DNA from: Myxococcales bacterium
GTDB lineage: Bacteria > Myxococcota > Myxococcia > Myxococcales > Myxococcaceae
DNA length: 51,218 nt
Direction of reading: 5' to 3'
Assembly (NCBI GenBank): GCA_030681895.1
Contig: JAUXRI010000230.1
Coordinates: 1-51,218 of the forward strand
Positions 8,544 through 16,743 of the stretch are shown piece after piece. Both the position numbers and the translations under genes were made by a program. Each line of letters starts with the position of its first letter. Position 1 is the stretch's first letter. The notes under the pieces were generated by a model, which did no database searches, had not been told where the DNA came from, and saw only the letters and a program-made list of their open reading frames with translations.

Positions 8544-9422
8544 TCACTCGACCGGCTCGGGCCCGTCCCAGGTGATGACCTCATTCCACTCGTCCACGAC
8601 GGCGCTCGGTTGACCGCTCATCATCCCGTACCCGGACCGTGGTGAGGCTGCATCGAGCACCTCACGCGCTCTGGCCGCGTCAATCCACGAGATGAGCGCG
8701 CTGCGCTCCCAGCCGGAACAGCAGCCCGTCCCGACGTACTGCCACCTGCCAGGGACCTTCCCGAGCACCGTCGCAGTGCCCGTCGTGACGTCGAGGAGGG
8801 CCACCTCGAGCGTCCACGGCACCGGCTTCTCCCACGTCTGCTTGTCGAAGCTCCGCGTCGCGCCGTGAAGCGGTCCCTCCCGAACGAGGATGACGCGCGC
8901 GCCGCGGACCCGGTCGATGCCCGGCGCGACGCCGAAGCCCTCGGGGAGTGGGAGCACGAGCGGCGGCTGGCCGGCACGAAGCACCCGGACAAACCCTGTG
9001 TCTCCGACGATGAGCCGCGCGCCGTCGAAGGCCAGGATGTCGGCCCACGCGTTCGGCATGTCGAGCACCCGCAACGCAGGCCGCGAGGGGTCGAGGTCGC
9101 AGACGATGCGGCTGAACAGCAGCAACACCAACACGCCGCCCACGGGCCGGGCGCTCACGTTGGCCACCAACGGCGTCATCGCGCCGCTCACGCGGTCGAA
9201 CACGAGCCTCGCGTAGAGCTCGTCGACGACCACGAAGCGACGCTCGTCCACCCGGTGCAGCGAATACTTCGAGGAAGAGGAGGAGAGGCTCGTCAGCGCT
9301 CCGTCGAGTCGCACGAAGGGGCCGCTGGTGTCGACGCTGACGCTCGTGTCGGGCGCGGCTGCAGGAAAGTGGAAAGCAGGCGCGACGGTGAAGACCGTCG
9401 AGACGGCGGCGAGGAAGAGCAT
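8544..9422 (-). CDS. Secreted protein of unknown function
   Basis: The ATG at 9422 gives a 292-aa protein starting with a signal-peptide-like stretch (MLFLAAVSTVFTVAPAF). The open frame extends far upstream, but that part is Arg-rich and overlaps the next gene, so it is judged spurious. The body has repeated short beta strands with a blade-like rhythm (RRFVVVDELYARLVFDRVSG, RPALRVLDMPNAWADILAFD, ARLIVGDTGFVRVLR), which suggests a small beta-propeller. A CCSGW motif lies near residue 245. No family is recognised. The ribosome site is weak and the exact start is uncertain. Confidence 0.6.
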   Translation of the reverse strand: MLFLAAVSTVFTVAPAFHFPAAAPDTSVSVDTSGPFVRLDGALTSLSSSSSKYSLHRVDERRFVVVDELYARLVFDRVSGAMTPLVANVSARPVGGVLVLLLFSRIVCDLDPSRPALRVLDMPNAWADILAFDGARLIVGDTGFVRVLRAGQPPLVLPLPEGFGVAPGIDRVRGARVILVREGPLHGATRSFDKQTWEKPVPWTLEVALLDVTTGTATVLGKVPGRWQYVGTGCCSGWERSALISWIDAARAREVLDAASPRSGYGMMSGQPSAVVDEWNEVITWDGPEPVE

Positions 9423-9520
9423 GCGCGCGATGAACGCTCGTCGAGCCGGAACGATCTGTAGCGTCTTGGCGTTCGTGATGCCGAGTGCACCACCCGAACG
9501 TCGTCGACGTGAACGCGGGC

Positions 9521-10495
9521 TCAGGGCGCCGTGTACAGGGCCTGCACCTCGAGGCTCGTGTCCTGCGGCGTCATCGTCAGGTCGGCGTCGATGCCCACCG
9601 AGTCGCCTCGTGACGGCGCGCGCGTGGTGAAGAAGTTCACGTCGCGGTCGACCACCGTCGTCACCTTGTAGGTGCCAGCGTGCACGGTCGGAATCCGCAC
9701 GACGGCGCTGGTCGCTCCGGCGGCGACGCGCACCTTCACGCTGCGGCTCGCGTTGCATTGGAACGTTGGAAAACACGGCGTCGTCGTGAGCAACGCCCAG
9801 ACGTCGGCGTCGGCGGTGAGCGGCGCGGGCCAGCGCACGGTGAGCGACAGCGCGCCCATCGTCGGCCACGGCGCCGAGCCGTCGCCCCTCGAGGTGAGCG
9901 TCGCCGGGTATGGCATCGGGAGCGTTCGCGGCTCGGCACGTCGCGCGCTCCACCACACGTGCTGGTTGCCGCGGACCTTCACGTCGAAGGTGAGTTGATC
10001 AGCCGTCGCGAAGGTGAAGCGCGCGTCGAGGTACGTGCAGCCCCTGTCGACCGAGCAGAACCGGTATCGTCCCGCAGCGTCGTCACGCTCGATGAGCGTG
10101 GTGCGCGTGTCGCGCAAGACGCCCTGGAAGAAGCCGCCGTTGCGGTACGACAGCACGTCTGTCCCTGCGTACGTCTCGATGGAGAACCCGAAGCGCAGCG
10201 TGTTCATCGCGTCGAGGTCGGTCTGCCCGAAGAGGAAGCCGTCTCCCACGCCGCGGAAGTCGACGGCCATGATGGGGAAGTCGCCGAGCGGCGTCATGGT
10301 CGCAGGGCCCGCCCACAGCCCTGCGAGCTTCGAGAAGAACGCGAGGCCCGCGACGCCCGCGTCCGTCGTGCCTGCGTCGACCGTCACCCCGGCGTCGGTG
10401 AGGGTGCCCGCATCTGGCGCACCAGCGTCGGCCGGCGTCGTCGACGTCACGCACGCCGTGGAAACGATCAGCATCGACAGCAGGACGACTCTCAT
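9521..10495 (-). CDS. Lipoprotein with Asp-Ala-Gly linker, unknown function
   Basis: This 324-aa lipoprotein starts at the ATG at 10495, with GGAGGG about 8 nt upstream. The signal ends in VSTAC (Cys15). It is followed by an Asp-Ala-Gly-rich spacer of about 30 residues (PADAGAPDAGTLTDAG), a linker seen in many myxobacterial surface lipoproteins. Residues about 45-210 look like a lipocalin-like beta-barrel domain (FFSKLAGLWAGPATMTPLGD, GFLFGQTDLD, YRFCSVDRGC). The C-terminal part (about 225-324) resembles a beta-sandwich. It is 98 bp upstream of, and codirectional with, the secreted protein at 8544-9422. Confidence 0.75.
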   Translation of the reverse strand: MRVVLLSMLIVSTACVTSTTPADAGAPDAGTLTDAGVTVDAGTTDAGVAGLAFFSKLAGLWAGPATMTPLGDFPIMAVDFRGVGDGFLFGQTDLDAMNTLRFGFSIETYAGTDVLSYRNGGFFQGVLRDTRTTLIERDDAAGRYRFCSVDRGCTYLDARFTFATADQLTFDVKVRGNQHVWWSARRAEPRTLPMPYPATLTSRGDGSAPWPTMGALSLTVRWPAPLTADADVWALLTTTPCFPTFQCNASRSVKVRVAAGATSAVVRIPTVHAGTYKVTTVVDRDVNFFTTRAPSRGDSVGIDADLTMTPQDTSLEVQALYTAP

Positions 10496-10551
10496 CGTGA
10501 TTCCCTCCCGGGGCTCTTCGTTGCCTCGGTGCTGCGAGACGATCCACCCCA

Positions 10552-11442
10552 TCACAGCGCCGAGTCGACGAGCCAGTCCACGAAGGCGCGCACGCGCGCG
10601 CTCAGGTGGCGCGTCGGCGGGTACAGCACGACGAGCGGCAGGGTGCCCGAGTCCCACTCCGGCAGCACGCGCACCAACTGCTTCGTCCGGAGCAGCTGGT
10701 CGACGTGCGCCGACCGCGGCGCCTGCAGCAGCCCGAGCCCGGCGACACCGCAGGCCAGCATGGTGTCCGCGTCGTTGCAGGCCACCGCATGGGCGATCGG
10801 CACCTCGAGCGTCTCGCCGTTGCGCGCGAAGTCGAACGCGAAGACCTCTCCGGAGCGCGGCGAGAAGAAGTTCACCGCGCGGTGCTTCGCCAGCTCGCCC
10901 GGCGTCTTCGGGGTGCCGTGTTTGCGCAGGTAGGCGGGTGAGGCCAGCGTGACGACGCTCAGCGTCTTCAGCTTCTTCGCCACCAGCGACTCGTCGACCG
11001 CAGGCCCGCCTCTCACCACGCAGTCGACACCTTCACGGAGCAGGTCGACGGGCCGGTCGCTGCTCCCCAGCTCGAGCTGAATGCCGGGGTACTTCGCGAA
11101 GAAGCGGGGCAACGCAGGCGCGAGCACGTGCCGCCCGAACGACGCGGGCACGTCGACGCGGAGCCGGCCCTTCGCCGCCCGCGTGGCGCCTCGCACGCCG
11201 TCGCTGAGCTCTTGCACGTCCTGGAGCAGCCGCTCGACCCGCTCCAGCGCCGCAGCGCCATCGGTGGTGAGCGTCACGCGCCGGGTGGTGCGGTGGAGCA
11301 GCTCGACGCCGAGGTGTGCCTCGAGCTGCTGCACGAGCGAGGTGACGGTGGCGTTCGAGACGTCGAGCGCTCTCGCGGCGGGCGTGAAGCCTCCCAGGCG
11401 GGCGACGCGGGTGAAGGCCTCCATGGAGCGGATGAGGTCCAT
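10552..11442 (-). CDS. LysR-family transcriptional regulator
   Basis: The 296-aa protein has the LysR layout: a winged HTH in residues 1-65 (FTRVARLGGFTPAARALDVSNATVTSLVQQLE) and a periplasmic-binding-protein-like effector domain from about residue 90 to the end. Length and motifs are normal for the family. It is divergent from the aldo/keto reductase gene with 101 bp between start codons, the classic arrangement for a LysR regulator and its target. An 8-bp inverted repeat lies in that gap. The HTH closely follows the subgroup found next to oxidoreductases, so control of the reductase by a small redox-active or aldehyde effector is likely, but this is inference. Confidence 0.92.
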   Translation of the reverse strand: MDLIRSMEAFTRVARLGGFTPAARALDVSNATVTSLVQQLEAHLGVELLHRTTRRVTLTTDGAAALERVERLLQDVQELSDGVRGATRAAKGRLRVDVPASFGRHVLAPALPRFFAKYPGIQLELGSSDRPVDLLREGVDCVVRGGPAVDESLVAKKLKTLSVVTLASPAYLRKHGTPKTPGELAKHRAVNFFSPRSGEVFAFDFARNGETLEVPIAHAVACNDADTMLACGVAGLGLLQAPRSAHVDQLLRTKQLVRVLPEWDSGTLPLVVLYPPTRHLSARVRAFVDWLVDSAL

Positions 11443-11486
11443 TGTTCAGGTTCTCCGAAGAGTGTTGCCAGAGCCGTGCTGTTTAT

Positions 11487-11527
11487 TTGGTTCGGGGGCA
11501 GCAATACACCTCGCTCTGTCGAACCAA
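11487..11527. promoter_or_regulatory. Inverted repeat TTGGTTCG-N25-CGAACCAA between LysR and reductase genes
   Basis: Perfect 8-bp arms lie 17-57 bp upstream of the reductase ATG, inside the divergent promoter region. This fits a two-half-site operator for the LysR regulator. It could also fold as a hairpin in the reductase leader. Confidence 0.45.
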
Positions 11528-11543
11528 CCCACTGGAGAACGCC

Positions 11544-12533
11544 ATGTCCACCACCCCTCGGCAGCTCGGTCGTACCGGTCCCACCGTCTTTCCCCTCGCG
11601 CTCGGCTGCATGGGCATGTCGGCCATGTATGGCCCGACGGACGAGGCCGAGAGCATCGCCACGATTCACGCCGCGCTCGACGCCGGCATCACGCTCTTCG
11701 ACACCGGTGACTTCTATGGCATCGGCCACAACGAGCGGCTGCTCTCGAAGGCGCTCGGCGCACGCCGCAAAGACGTGCTGCTCAGCGTGAAGTTCGGCGC
11801 GCTGCGGGCTCCGGGCGGCGGCTGGACCGGCGTCGACAACCGCCCCGTCGCGGTGAAGAACGCGCTCGCCTACAGCCTCGACCGCCTTGGCAGCGAGTAC
11901 GTCGACATCTACCGCCCGGGCCGGCTCGACCCGGCGGTCCCCATCGAAGACACCGTCGGCGCCATCGCCGAGATGGTGAAGGCCGGCTTCGTGCGGCACA
12001 TCGGCTTGTCCGAGGTGAACCCCGAGACGGTGAAGCGCGCGCAGGCCGTGCACCCCATCGTCGACGTTCAGCTCGAGTACTCGCTCGCGAGCCGTGGCCT
12101 CGACGCGCAGCTGCCGGCGCTCCGCGCGCTCGGGGTCGGCGTCACCGCCTACGGGGTGTTGTCGCGTGGGCTGCTCACTGGCTCGAAGCCCAACGGGCCG
12201 ACGGACTACCGCGCGTATCTGCCGCGCTTCAGCGGTGAGAACGCGGCGACGAACCAGAAGGCCCAGCGTTCGCTCGCCGAGCTGGCTGCGGCGCGGAAGG
12301 CGAGCCCGGCACAGCTGGCCATCGCGTGGGTCCTCTCACGCGGCACGGACCTGGTGCCGGTCATCGGTGCGCGGACGCGCGTGCAGCTCACTGAGGCGCT
12401 GGGTGCGCTCTCCCTGGAGCTCAGCCCTGCCGAGCTGCTCGCCATCGAGCAGGCCGTGACGCCCGAGACCGTCGCGGGCACGCGGTACGACGCTGCGCAG
12501 ATGAAGATGCTCGACAGCGAACGACGGGCCTGA
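11544..12533 (+). CDS. Aldo/keto reductase lacking the usual catalytic His
   Basis: This 329-aa protein is a full-length NADPH-type aldo/keto reductase: LGLGxMGM-like start (ALGCMGMSAMYG), DTGDFYG (Asp53, Tyr58), Lys83 in SVKFG, then VRHIGLSEV and the C-terminal nucleotide-binding stretch VPVIGARTRVQLTEALGAL. The ATG at 11544 has GGAG 8 nt upstream; an earlier in-frame start would run through the promoter region. In the segment that normally reads YYQHRVDP, this protein reads YRPGRLDP, so the tetrad His is Gly126. Asp, Tyr and Lys are kept. It is probably induced through the divergent LysR gene. The substrate is unknown. Confidence 0.9.
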   Translation: MSTTPRQLGRTGPTVFPLALGCMGMSAMYGPTDEAESIATIHAALDAGITLFDTGDFYGIGHNERLLSKALGARRKDVLLSVKFGALRAPGGGWTGVDNRPVAVKNALAYSLDRLGSEYVDIYRPGRLDPAVPIEDTVGAIAEMVKAGFVRHIGLSEVNPETVKRAQAVHPIVDVQLEYSLASRGLDAQLPALRALGVGVTAYGVLSRGLLTGSKPNGPTDYRAYLPRFSGENAATNQKAQRSLAELAAARKASPAQLAIAWVLSRGTDLVPVIGARTRVQLTEALGALSLELSPAELLAIEQAVTPETVAGTRYDAAQMKMLDSERRA

Positions 12534-12626
12534 GCCCGAGAGGCATCACGGGCCGCTCGAGCAGGCGCGCGGCATTCTCGGCTTCGACGCTTCGTTGAAG
12601 CCTGACCCTCGGGAGCCGGAGTTGCT

Positions 12627-12824
12627 CGTGCGCCGACGGTTCTGGAGCGTGCAGCTCCGTCGGCATTGCGTGGCTCGCGTCCGCTTGTCGTGCGCCGACG
12701 GTTGTGGAGCGTGCAGCGCCGTCGGCATTGCGTGGCTCGCGTCCGCTTGTCGTGCGCCGACGGTTGTGGAGCGCACGCAGCGCCCTGGGCACGCGGTCCG
12801 CTTCTCGTGCTCCGACTCGCCGTC
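12627..12824. repeat. 62-bp tandem repeat with internal hairpins in convergent gap
   Basis: The 321-bp gap 12534-12854 between the convergent reductase and Pal-type genes has no convincing gene. It holds two nearly identical 62-bp units (12627-12688 and 12689-12750, two differences), a shortened degenerate third (12751-12805) and the beginning of a fourth. Each of the first two units contains an 8-bp perfect inverted repeat, GCCGACGG...CCGTCGGC, with a 17-nt loop. The GC-rich hairpins could act as a U-less terminator array between converging transcripts. The repeat also leaves a frame open on both strands, but the predicted peptides are just repeat-derived. Confidence 0.85.
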
Positions 12825-12854
12825 ACCGAGGGCGTGTCGCTGAGTTGCTGCGGG

Positions 12855-13388
12855 TTACTCCTGCGGGCCGCGCAGCGCGCGCGACGAGAACGACGCCACC
12901 GAGCCGCTCGGCTTCACCGAGACGTCGTCACGGCGGTTGATCGAGTACGCCTCGTCGGTCTTCTCGGAGCTCAGCGGCTTCTCCGAGCCGTAGCTGATGG
13001 TGTCGAGCTGTGTGTCGGTGACGCCGAGCAGCGTCAGGTACTGGCGGGCCGACTCGGCGCGGCGCTGCGCGAGGAGCATGTTGTACTCCTCGGTGCCGCG
13101 CTCATCGCAGTTGCCCGCGATGACGATGGAGACGAGCTTGTTCCGGCGCAGCACCTTCGCGAGCTTCTGCAGCGACACCATCGCCTGCGGGTCGAGCAGG
13201 TCGCTGTCGAACTCGAAGCGCACGGTGACGTCGTTCAGCACGGCTTCGACCTCGGCGATGGCCGAGCGGCTCGGCCCTTCGACCTCGGCGGGGAGCGTGA
13301 CGGGCGCCGGGGCGAGGGCGACCGGGGGCACGGCGCGGACACAACCGGAAACCAGGGCGAGGACGACCGAGAGAGTGATTCGGTTCAT
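12855..13388 (-). CDS. pal: Pal-type peptidoglycan-associated lipoprotein (OmpA-like C-terminus)
   Basis: The 177-aa lipoprotein starts at the ATG at 13388 with GGAG 5 nt upstream and a signal ending in LVSGC (Cys16). Residues about 55-165 are an OmpA-like peptidoglycan-binding domain: VRFEFDSDLLDPQA, then GNCDERGTEEYN and QRRAESARQYLTLLGV, the Pal signature with the Asp and Arg that hold diaminopimelate. The usual GHTDERG is GNCDERG here. Pal anchors the outer membrane to peptidoglycan, usually with the Tol system, but no tol gene is in this window. The C-terminal 20 residues are Ser-rich. The leader can pair with its own ribosome site, and TGATCA repeats lie further upstream. It could be one of several Pal paralogues. 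Confidence 0.85.
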   Translation of the reverse strand: MNRITLSVVLALVSGCVRAVPPVALAPAPVTLPAEVEGPSRSAIAEVEAVLNDVTVRFEFDSDLLDPQAMVSLQKLAKVLRRNKLVSIVIAGNCDERGTEEYNMLLAQRRAESARQYLTLLGVTDTQLDTISYGSEKPLSSEKTDEAYSINRRDDVSVKPSGSVASFSSRALRGPQE

Positions 13389-13460
13389 GACGTCTCCAGG
13401 AGGCCGACGCGTTCGCGCCGGTGAGGGAGACGTGTTTCTACAGCGCGCTACAGAGACGTC
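13389..13460 (-). promoter_or_regulatory. Leader of pal-type gene with two alternative anti-SD arms
   Basis: On the coding strand, GGAGACGT (13397-13390) contains the ribosome site and ends 1 nt before the ATG. Its exact reverse complement ACGTCTCC lies at 13433-13426, about 28 nt upstream. A second copy, GACGTCTC at 13460-13453, can pair over 8 bp with GAGACGTC at 13396-13389. Either pairing would hide the ribosome site. A translational switch is inferred. Confidence 0.5.
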
Positions 13461-13478
13461 GAATTTTCGGCCGCAGAT

Positions 13479-13518
13479 GCTGATCATCTGACGCCATGGC
13501 TGATCATCGCTGATCAGC
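13479..13518. promoter_or_regulatory. Three phased GCTGATCA repeats upstream of pal-type gene
   Basis: GCTGATCATC occurs at 13479-13488 and 13499-13508, and the palindrome GCTGATCAGC at 13509-13518. Starts are 20 and 10 bp apart, so all sites face the same side of the helix. The third copy overlaps the stop of the TIGR02996 gene. This is a candidate multi-site operator about 90-130 bp upstream of the Pal start codon. Confidence 0.5.
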
Positions 13519-15103
13519 TCACCACCCATTCGAGTGAACGCGAAAATGGCTCGAGCACCGCCCGCAGCAGGCCCCCGGAGCGCTCGTGCTGGACGCCGTT
13601 CGACGTCACGCGCGAGTCGCACTTCAGGCCGAGGCCCTGGAGCACGGCCTTGAACAGCTGCGCGGTGCGGTCTGGGTTGTACCCCTCGACGGTCGCCTCG
13701 AGCGCCCAGGCGTCTGCGGTGCGAGTGAACTCGAGCCACCCCAGCGACGGGCCGCCAATGCGAAGGACTCCGAGTCGCGAGGGGAGCGTCACGCGCGAGA
13801 GCGTGTCGGCACGGAAGTTCACGAGCTCGAGCGTCAGCCGCGACAGGCCCTTCGCGCAGCCAGTCCTCAGCGTGGTGTTCAGCACCTCGGCCAGCGGGAG
13901 CGCGCCCCATCGCCCGACGCCCTCGAGGCGCAGCTCGTCGAGCGAGGCGTTCTCGAAGGCCGCGAGCGCGACTGGCCAATCGATGACGTCGAAGCTCCAG
14001 CGTCGAAGGCGCGGCGCGAGCGCGGGCAACGAAGGCGTGTTTGCGCGAGGTCTCGGTCCGTGCGCCTCTTCGAGTCCACCCAGGTCGACCCCGTCGCCGA
14101 CGTCCTTCTTGAAGTGCACCGACCGCAGCAGGCGAGTCAGCGGGTGCACGGGCAGCTCGGTCAACGCGGTGGCCTCGACGAGGAACCCGCGCTCGAACAC
14201 CAGCCCGGTCTTGCCGACGAGGCCATCGAACGGACCGAGCAGCGCCTGTCGATGACTCGCGAGCAACGCGGCCTCGCGACGGCGCTCCTCGGGAGTGGCC
14301 TTTCGCTGCGTTCGCGCGAGCTGGAGCGCGATGAACTCTCCCCGCGGGTCCCGTCGCTCGGTGAGCCAGTCGGCGAAGACGGCGCGCGGTGTGTCGTCGT
14401 CGGGGTGCGCGACGATGGCAGCCAGCATCATCGAGGCGTCTTCGCGGTTGGGCCCGGGCGACGGGTTCTCACGAGCGACCTCGTCGAGGCGCTCCAGGAC
14501 CGTCGGGTCCACGTCGACGGGAGGCCGCTTCAGCGCGAGCTTCTCGAGCACGTTGGTGAAGCGCTCCACCGAGAAGCCCCAGCCGCCGCCCTTCGTCGTC
14601 AGCAACGCGAGGTACGGCCGCGCCTCGTCCTTCACCCCGCGGTCGCCATGTCGCTCGACGCAGCCGACGAGGCGACGCCAGAGCTTTCCCGTCAGCTGGT
14701 GCTCGAGCGACACGAGCGTGCGCAACGCCATACGCGCGACTCGGGGGTCCGGCTCGATGTCGCCCCACGCTTCGACCGCTGGCCAGACGAGGCCGCCGGT
14801 CGCGTCGCGCGCGAAGGCCTCGAAGGACTGGAGCACCGATGAGCGGGCGGCATCACCCGCATCGCGCGCGAGCCTGGCGAGCTCGAGGCTGCGCTCCGTC
14901 TTCTTGAGCGGCAGGTCTTCAAGCGGCCCGGCGTTGGCGGCGCCGAAGCTCTCGAGCAGCCGCCCGACGCGCGGGTTCCACGTCGCCCGCCACAGCTTCA
15001 CCAGCGCGGGGATGACGGCCTTCGCGTCGCGTGGGTCGAGCGCTCGCAGGTCGGCTTCGACGGTGGCGATCGACGTCGGTGGTGTCTTCGCGCGAGCGGG
15101 CAC
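13514..15103 (-). CDS. TIGR02996 (repeat-companion) domain protein
   Basis: This 529-aa cytoplasmic protein starts at a GTG (15103). Residues about 235-275 match the TIGR02996 signature seen in Myxococcota and Planctomycetota: LLAAIVAHPDDDTPRAVFADWLTERRDPRGEFIALQLA. Upstream, residues 1-230 form an alpha-helical region with HEAT-like spacing. Downstream, residues about 300-480 contain Leu-rich strands (LPSLPALAPRLRRWSF, ASLDELRLEGVGRWGALPLAEVL), similar to degenerate leucine-rich repeats. The family is usually linked to repeat-containing proteins and its function is unknown. It ends 125 bp upstream of the Pal start codon and may share readthrough with it. Confidence 0.8.
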   Translation of the reverse strand: MPARAKTPPTSIATVEADLRALDPRDAKAVIPALVKLWRATWNPRVGRLLESFGAANAGPLEDLPLKKTERSLELARLARDAGDAARSSVLQSFEAFARDATGGLVWPAVEAWGDIEPDPRVARMALRTLVSLEHQLTGKLWRRLVGCVERHGDRGVKDEARPYLALLTTKGGGWGFSVERFTNVLEKLALKRPPVDVDPTVLERLDEVARENPSPGPNREDASMMLAAIVAHPDDDTPRAVFADWLTERRDPRGEFIALQLARTQRKATPEERRREAALLASHRQALLGPFDGLVGKTGLVFERGFLVEATALTELPVHPLTRLLRSVHFKKDVGDGVDLGGLEEAHGPRPRANTPSLPALAPRLRRWSFDVIDWPVALAAFENASLDELRLEGVGRWGALPLAEVLNTTLRTGCAKGLSRLTLELVNFRADTLSRVTLPSRLGVLRIGGPSLGWLEFTRTADAWALEATVEGYNPDRTAQLFKAVLQGLGLKCDSRVTSNGVQHERSGGLLRAVLEPFSRSLEWVVS

Positions 15104-15264
15104 GAGCCGACGCTACCCGCGGTCTTCTCGGTGCTCCGCCAGAAATCAGCCGCGATGGCCGCACCTGTAAAACGCGCGACCACAGGGTGCATGCGCACTC
15201 GCGCTCGCGTTCTCGCGCGGCGAGAAACCGCAACCAGTCGTGCACACCCGGGGAGAACCCTCAG

Positions 15265-16719
15265 GTGAAGACGATTCAACGAGTCCTGATGGTGGGTGTC
15301 GGCGGCCTCGCGGTGATTGGGGCGCTGTCGTGCGGCGTGGGGGCGGTGCAGCTCGATCAAGGCGGGATGCGTGACGACTCCGCCTCGACGAGCAGCACGG
15401 GAAGCCGGGTCGACGCAGGTCTCCGCGACGCCGGCCTCCGTGACGCGGGGACGGTCGACGCGGGTGAGCCCGACGCTGGGGTGCGCCAGGAGCTGTGTGG
15501 CAACCGCCTCGACGACGACGGCGACGGGCAGGTCGACGAGGACTGCAGCTGCCTCGCCGGGACTTCCGATGCGTGCTTCTCGGGAGCCCCCGCCCAGGCC
15601 GGCGTTGGCGTGTGCCGCGCGGGCCAGCACACGTGCGTCGACACCGCCGAGCTGACCACGGCGTGGAGCGCGTGCCTCGGTGAGGTGCTGCCCGGCACCG
15701 AGACCTGCAACGGGCTCGACGACGACTGTGACGGCCAGGTGGACGAGTCGATCGATCGCGCGTGCTCCAGCGCGTGCGGCGCAGGCGTGGAGGTCTGCAG
15801 CAACGGGGCGTGGGGCGCGTGCACGGCGCGGCAGCCAGTCGCCGAGACGTGCAATGGGCTCGACGATGACTGCGACGGCCTCGTGGACGAGTCGATCGAC
15901 CGCGCGTGCGCCAACGCGTGCGGCATGGGCGTCGAGGTCTGCACCAACGGCGCCTGGGGCGCCTGCAGCGCGCGACAGCCACAGCCCGAGGTGTGCAACG
16001 GCGTCGACGACGACTGCGACGGTCAGGTGGACGAGGCGCTCAACCGGGCGTGCTCGAGCGCGTGCGGCTCGGGCGTCCAGGCGTGCGTGAACGGAGGGTG
16101 GGGCACGTGCAGCGCGCCGCAGCCGCAGCCGGAGATCTGCGGCAACGGCATCGATGACGACTGCGACGGCCAGGTGGACAACGGGTGCCTCTGCATCCGC
16201 AGCCCGGGCCTGACGCCGTGGCAGATCCACGACGGCGAGGCGCCGATGTGCTTCGGCACCACCTTCCCGACGAACGGCGACGTCGGCGAGTACGCGTGGT
16301 CGACGATTCCCTCGCAGAACAACCCGGGCTGGCGCTCCCACGCCTCGCCTGCCATCTCCTTCGACGACCCTTCGCAGATGTGCGGTGTCTGCGATTGCCG
16401 CGCGGGCGGAGACTTCACCTACTTCCAGACGAGCTTCACCCTGCCGGTGGGCTTCACGGTGACGAGCCTCGAGGTCGCCATCGCCAACGTCGACGACGGC
16501 GTGCGGGTGACGGTCTTCAACGCCGCCCACCCGGCTGGTGTGGTGAGCACCGGCTCGTACGCGTTCCTCGGCGGAGGCTCGACCTCGAACCTCGCCTCGC
16601 TGATGGCGCCAGGTCCCAACCGCATCGTGCTCACCCACGTCGACGACTGCTGCTCGGTGCGGCGCATCGCGAACGCGACCATCAGGCTGAACGGCTCGAC
16701 CATCAATCCGTGCCCGTGA
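15265..16719 (+). CDS. MopE-type metal-binding-repeat lipoprotein
   Basis: This 484-aa lipoprotein starts at the GTG at 15265 with GGGGAG upstream; the signal ends in GALSC (Cys23). A short Asp-Ala-Gly spacer follows. Five copies of the acidic motif C-N-G-x-D-D-D-C-D-G-x-V-D follow; the first (CGNRLDDDGDGQVDE) and last (CGNGIDDDCDGQVDN) copies vary. Between them are CSSACG...ACxxGxWGxC linkers, as in proteins of the MopE/putative metal-binding-motif family. The last 170 residues form a separate domain with two extra cysteine clusters (CGVCDC, DDCCS), ending in a beta-sandwich with a probable adhesion or carbohydrate-binding fold. The protein sits on the outer membrane or cell surface; calcium or copper binding is known for relatives. 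The ligand here is unknown. Confidence 0.85.
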   Translation: MKTIQRVLMVGVGGLAVIGALSCGVGAVQLDQGGMRDDSASTSSTGSRVDAGLRDAGLRDAGTVDAGEPDAGVRQELCGNRLDDDGDGQVDEDCSCLAGTSDACFSGAPAQAGVGVCRAGQHTCVDTAELTTAWSACLGEVLPGTETCNGLDDDCDGQVDESIDRACSSACGAGVEVCSNGAWGACTARQPVAETCNGLDDDCDGLVDESIDRACANACGMGVEVCTNGAWGACSARQPQPEVCNGVDDDCDGQVDEALNRACSSACGSGVQACVNGGWGTCSAPQPQPEICGNGIDDDCDGQVDNGCLCIRSPGLTPWQIHDGEAPMCFGTTFPTNGDVGEYAWSTIPSQNNPGWRSHASPAISFDDPSQMCGVCDCRAGGDFTYFQTSFTLPVGFTVTSLEVAIANVDDGVRVTVFNAAHPAGVVSTGSYAFLGGGSTSNLASLMAPGPNRIVLTHVDDCCSVRRIANATIRLNGSTINPCP

Positions 16720-16743
16720 GGCGGGCGGACTGCGGACTGGAAA

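Noticed and set aside
12546..12826. Short repeated peptides encoded in the 12.6-12.8 kb gap
   Set aside because: They come from the 62-bp tandem repeat read in several frames, with no start signal or protein-like character.
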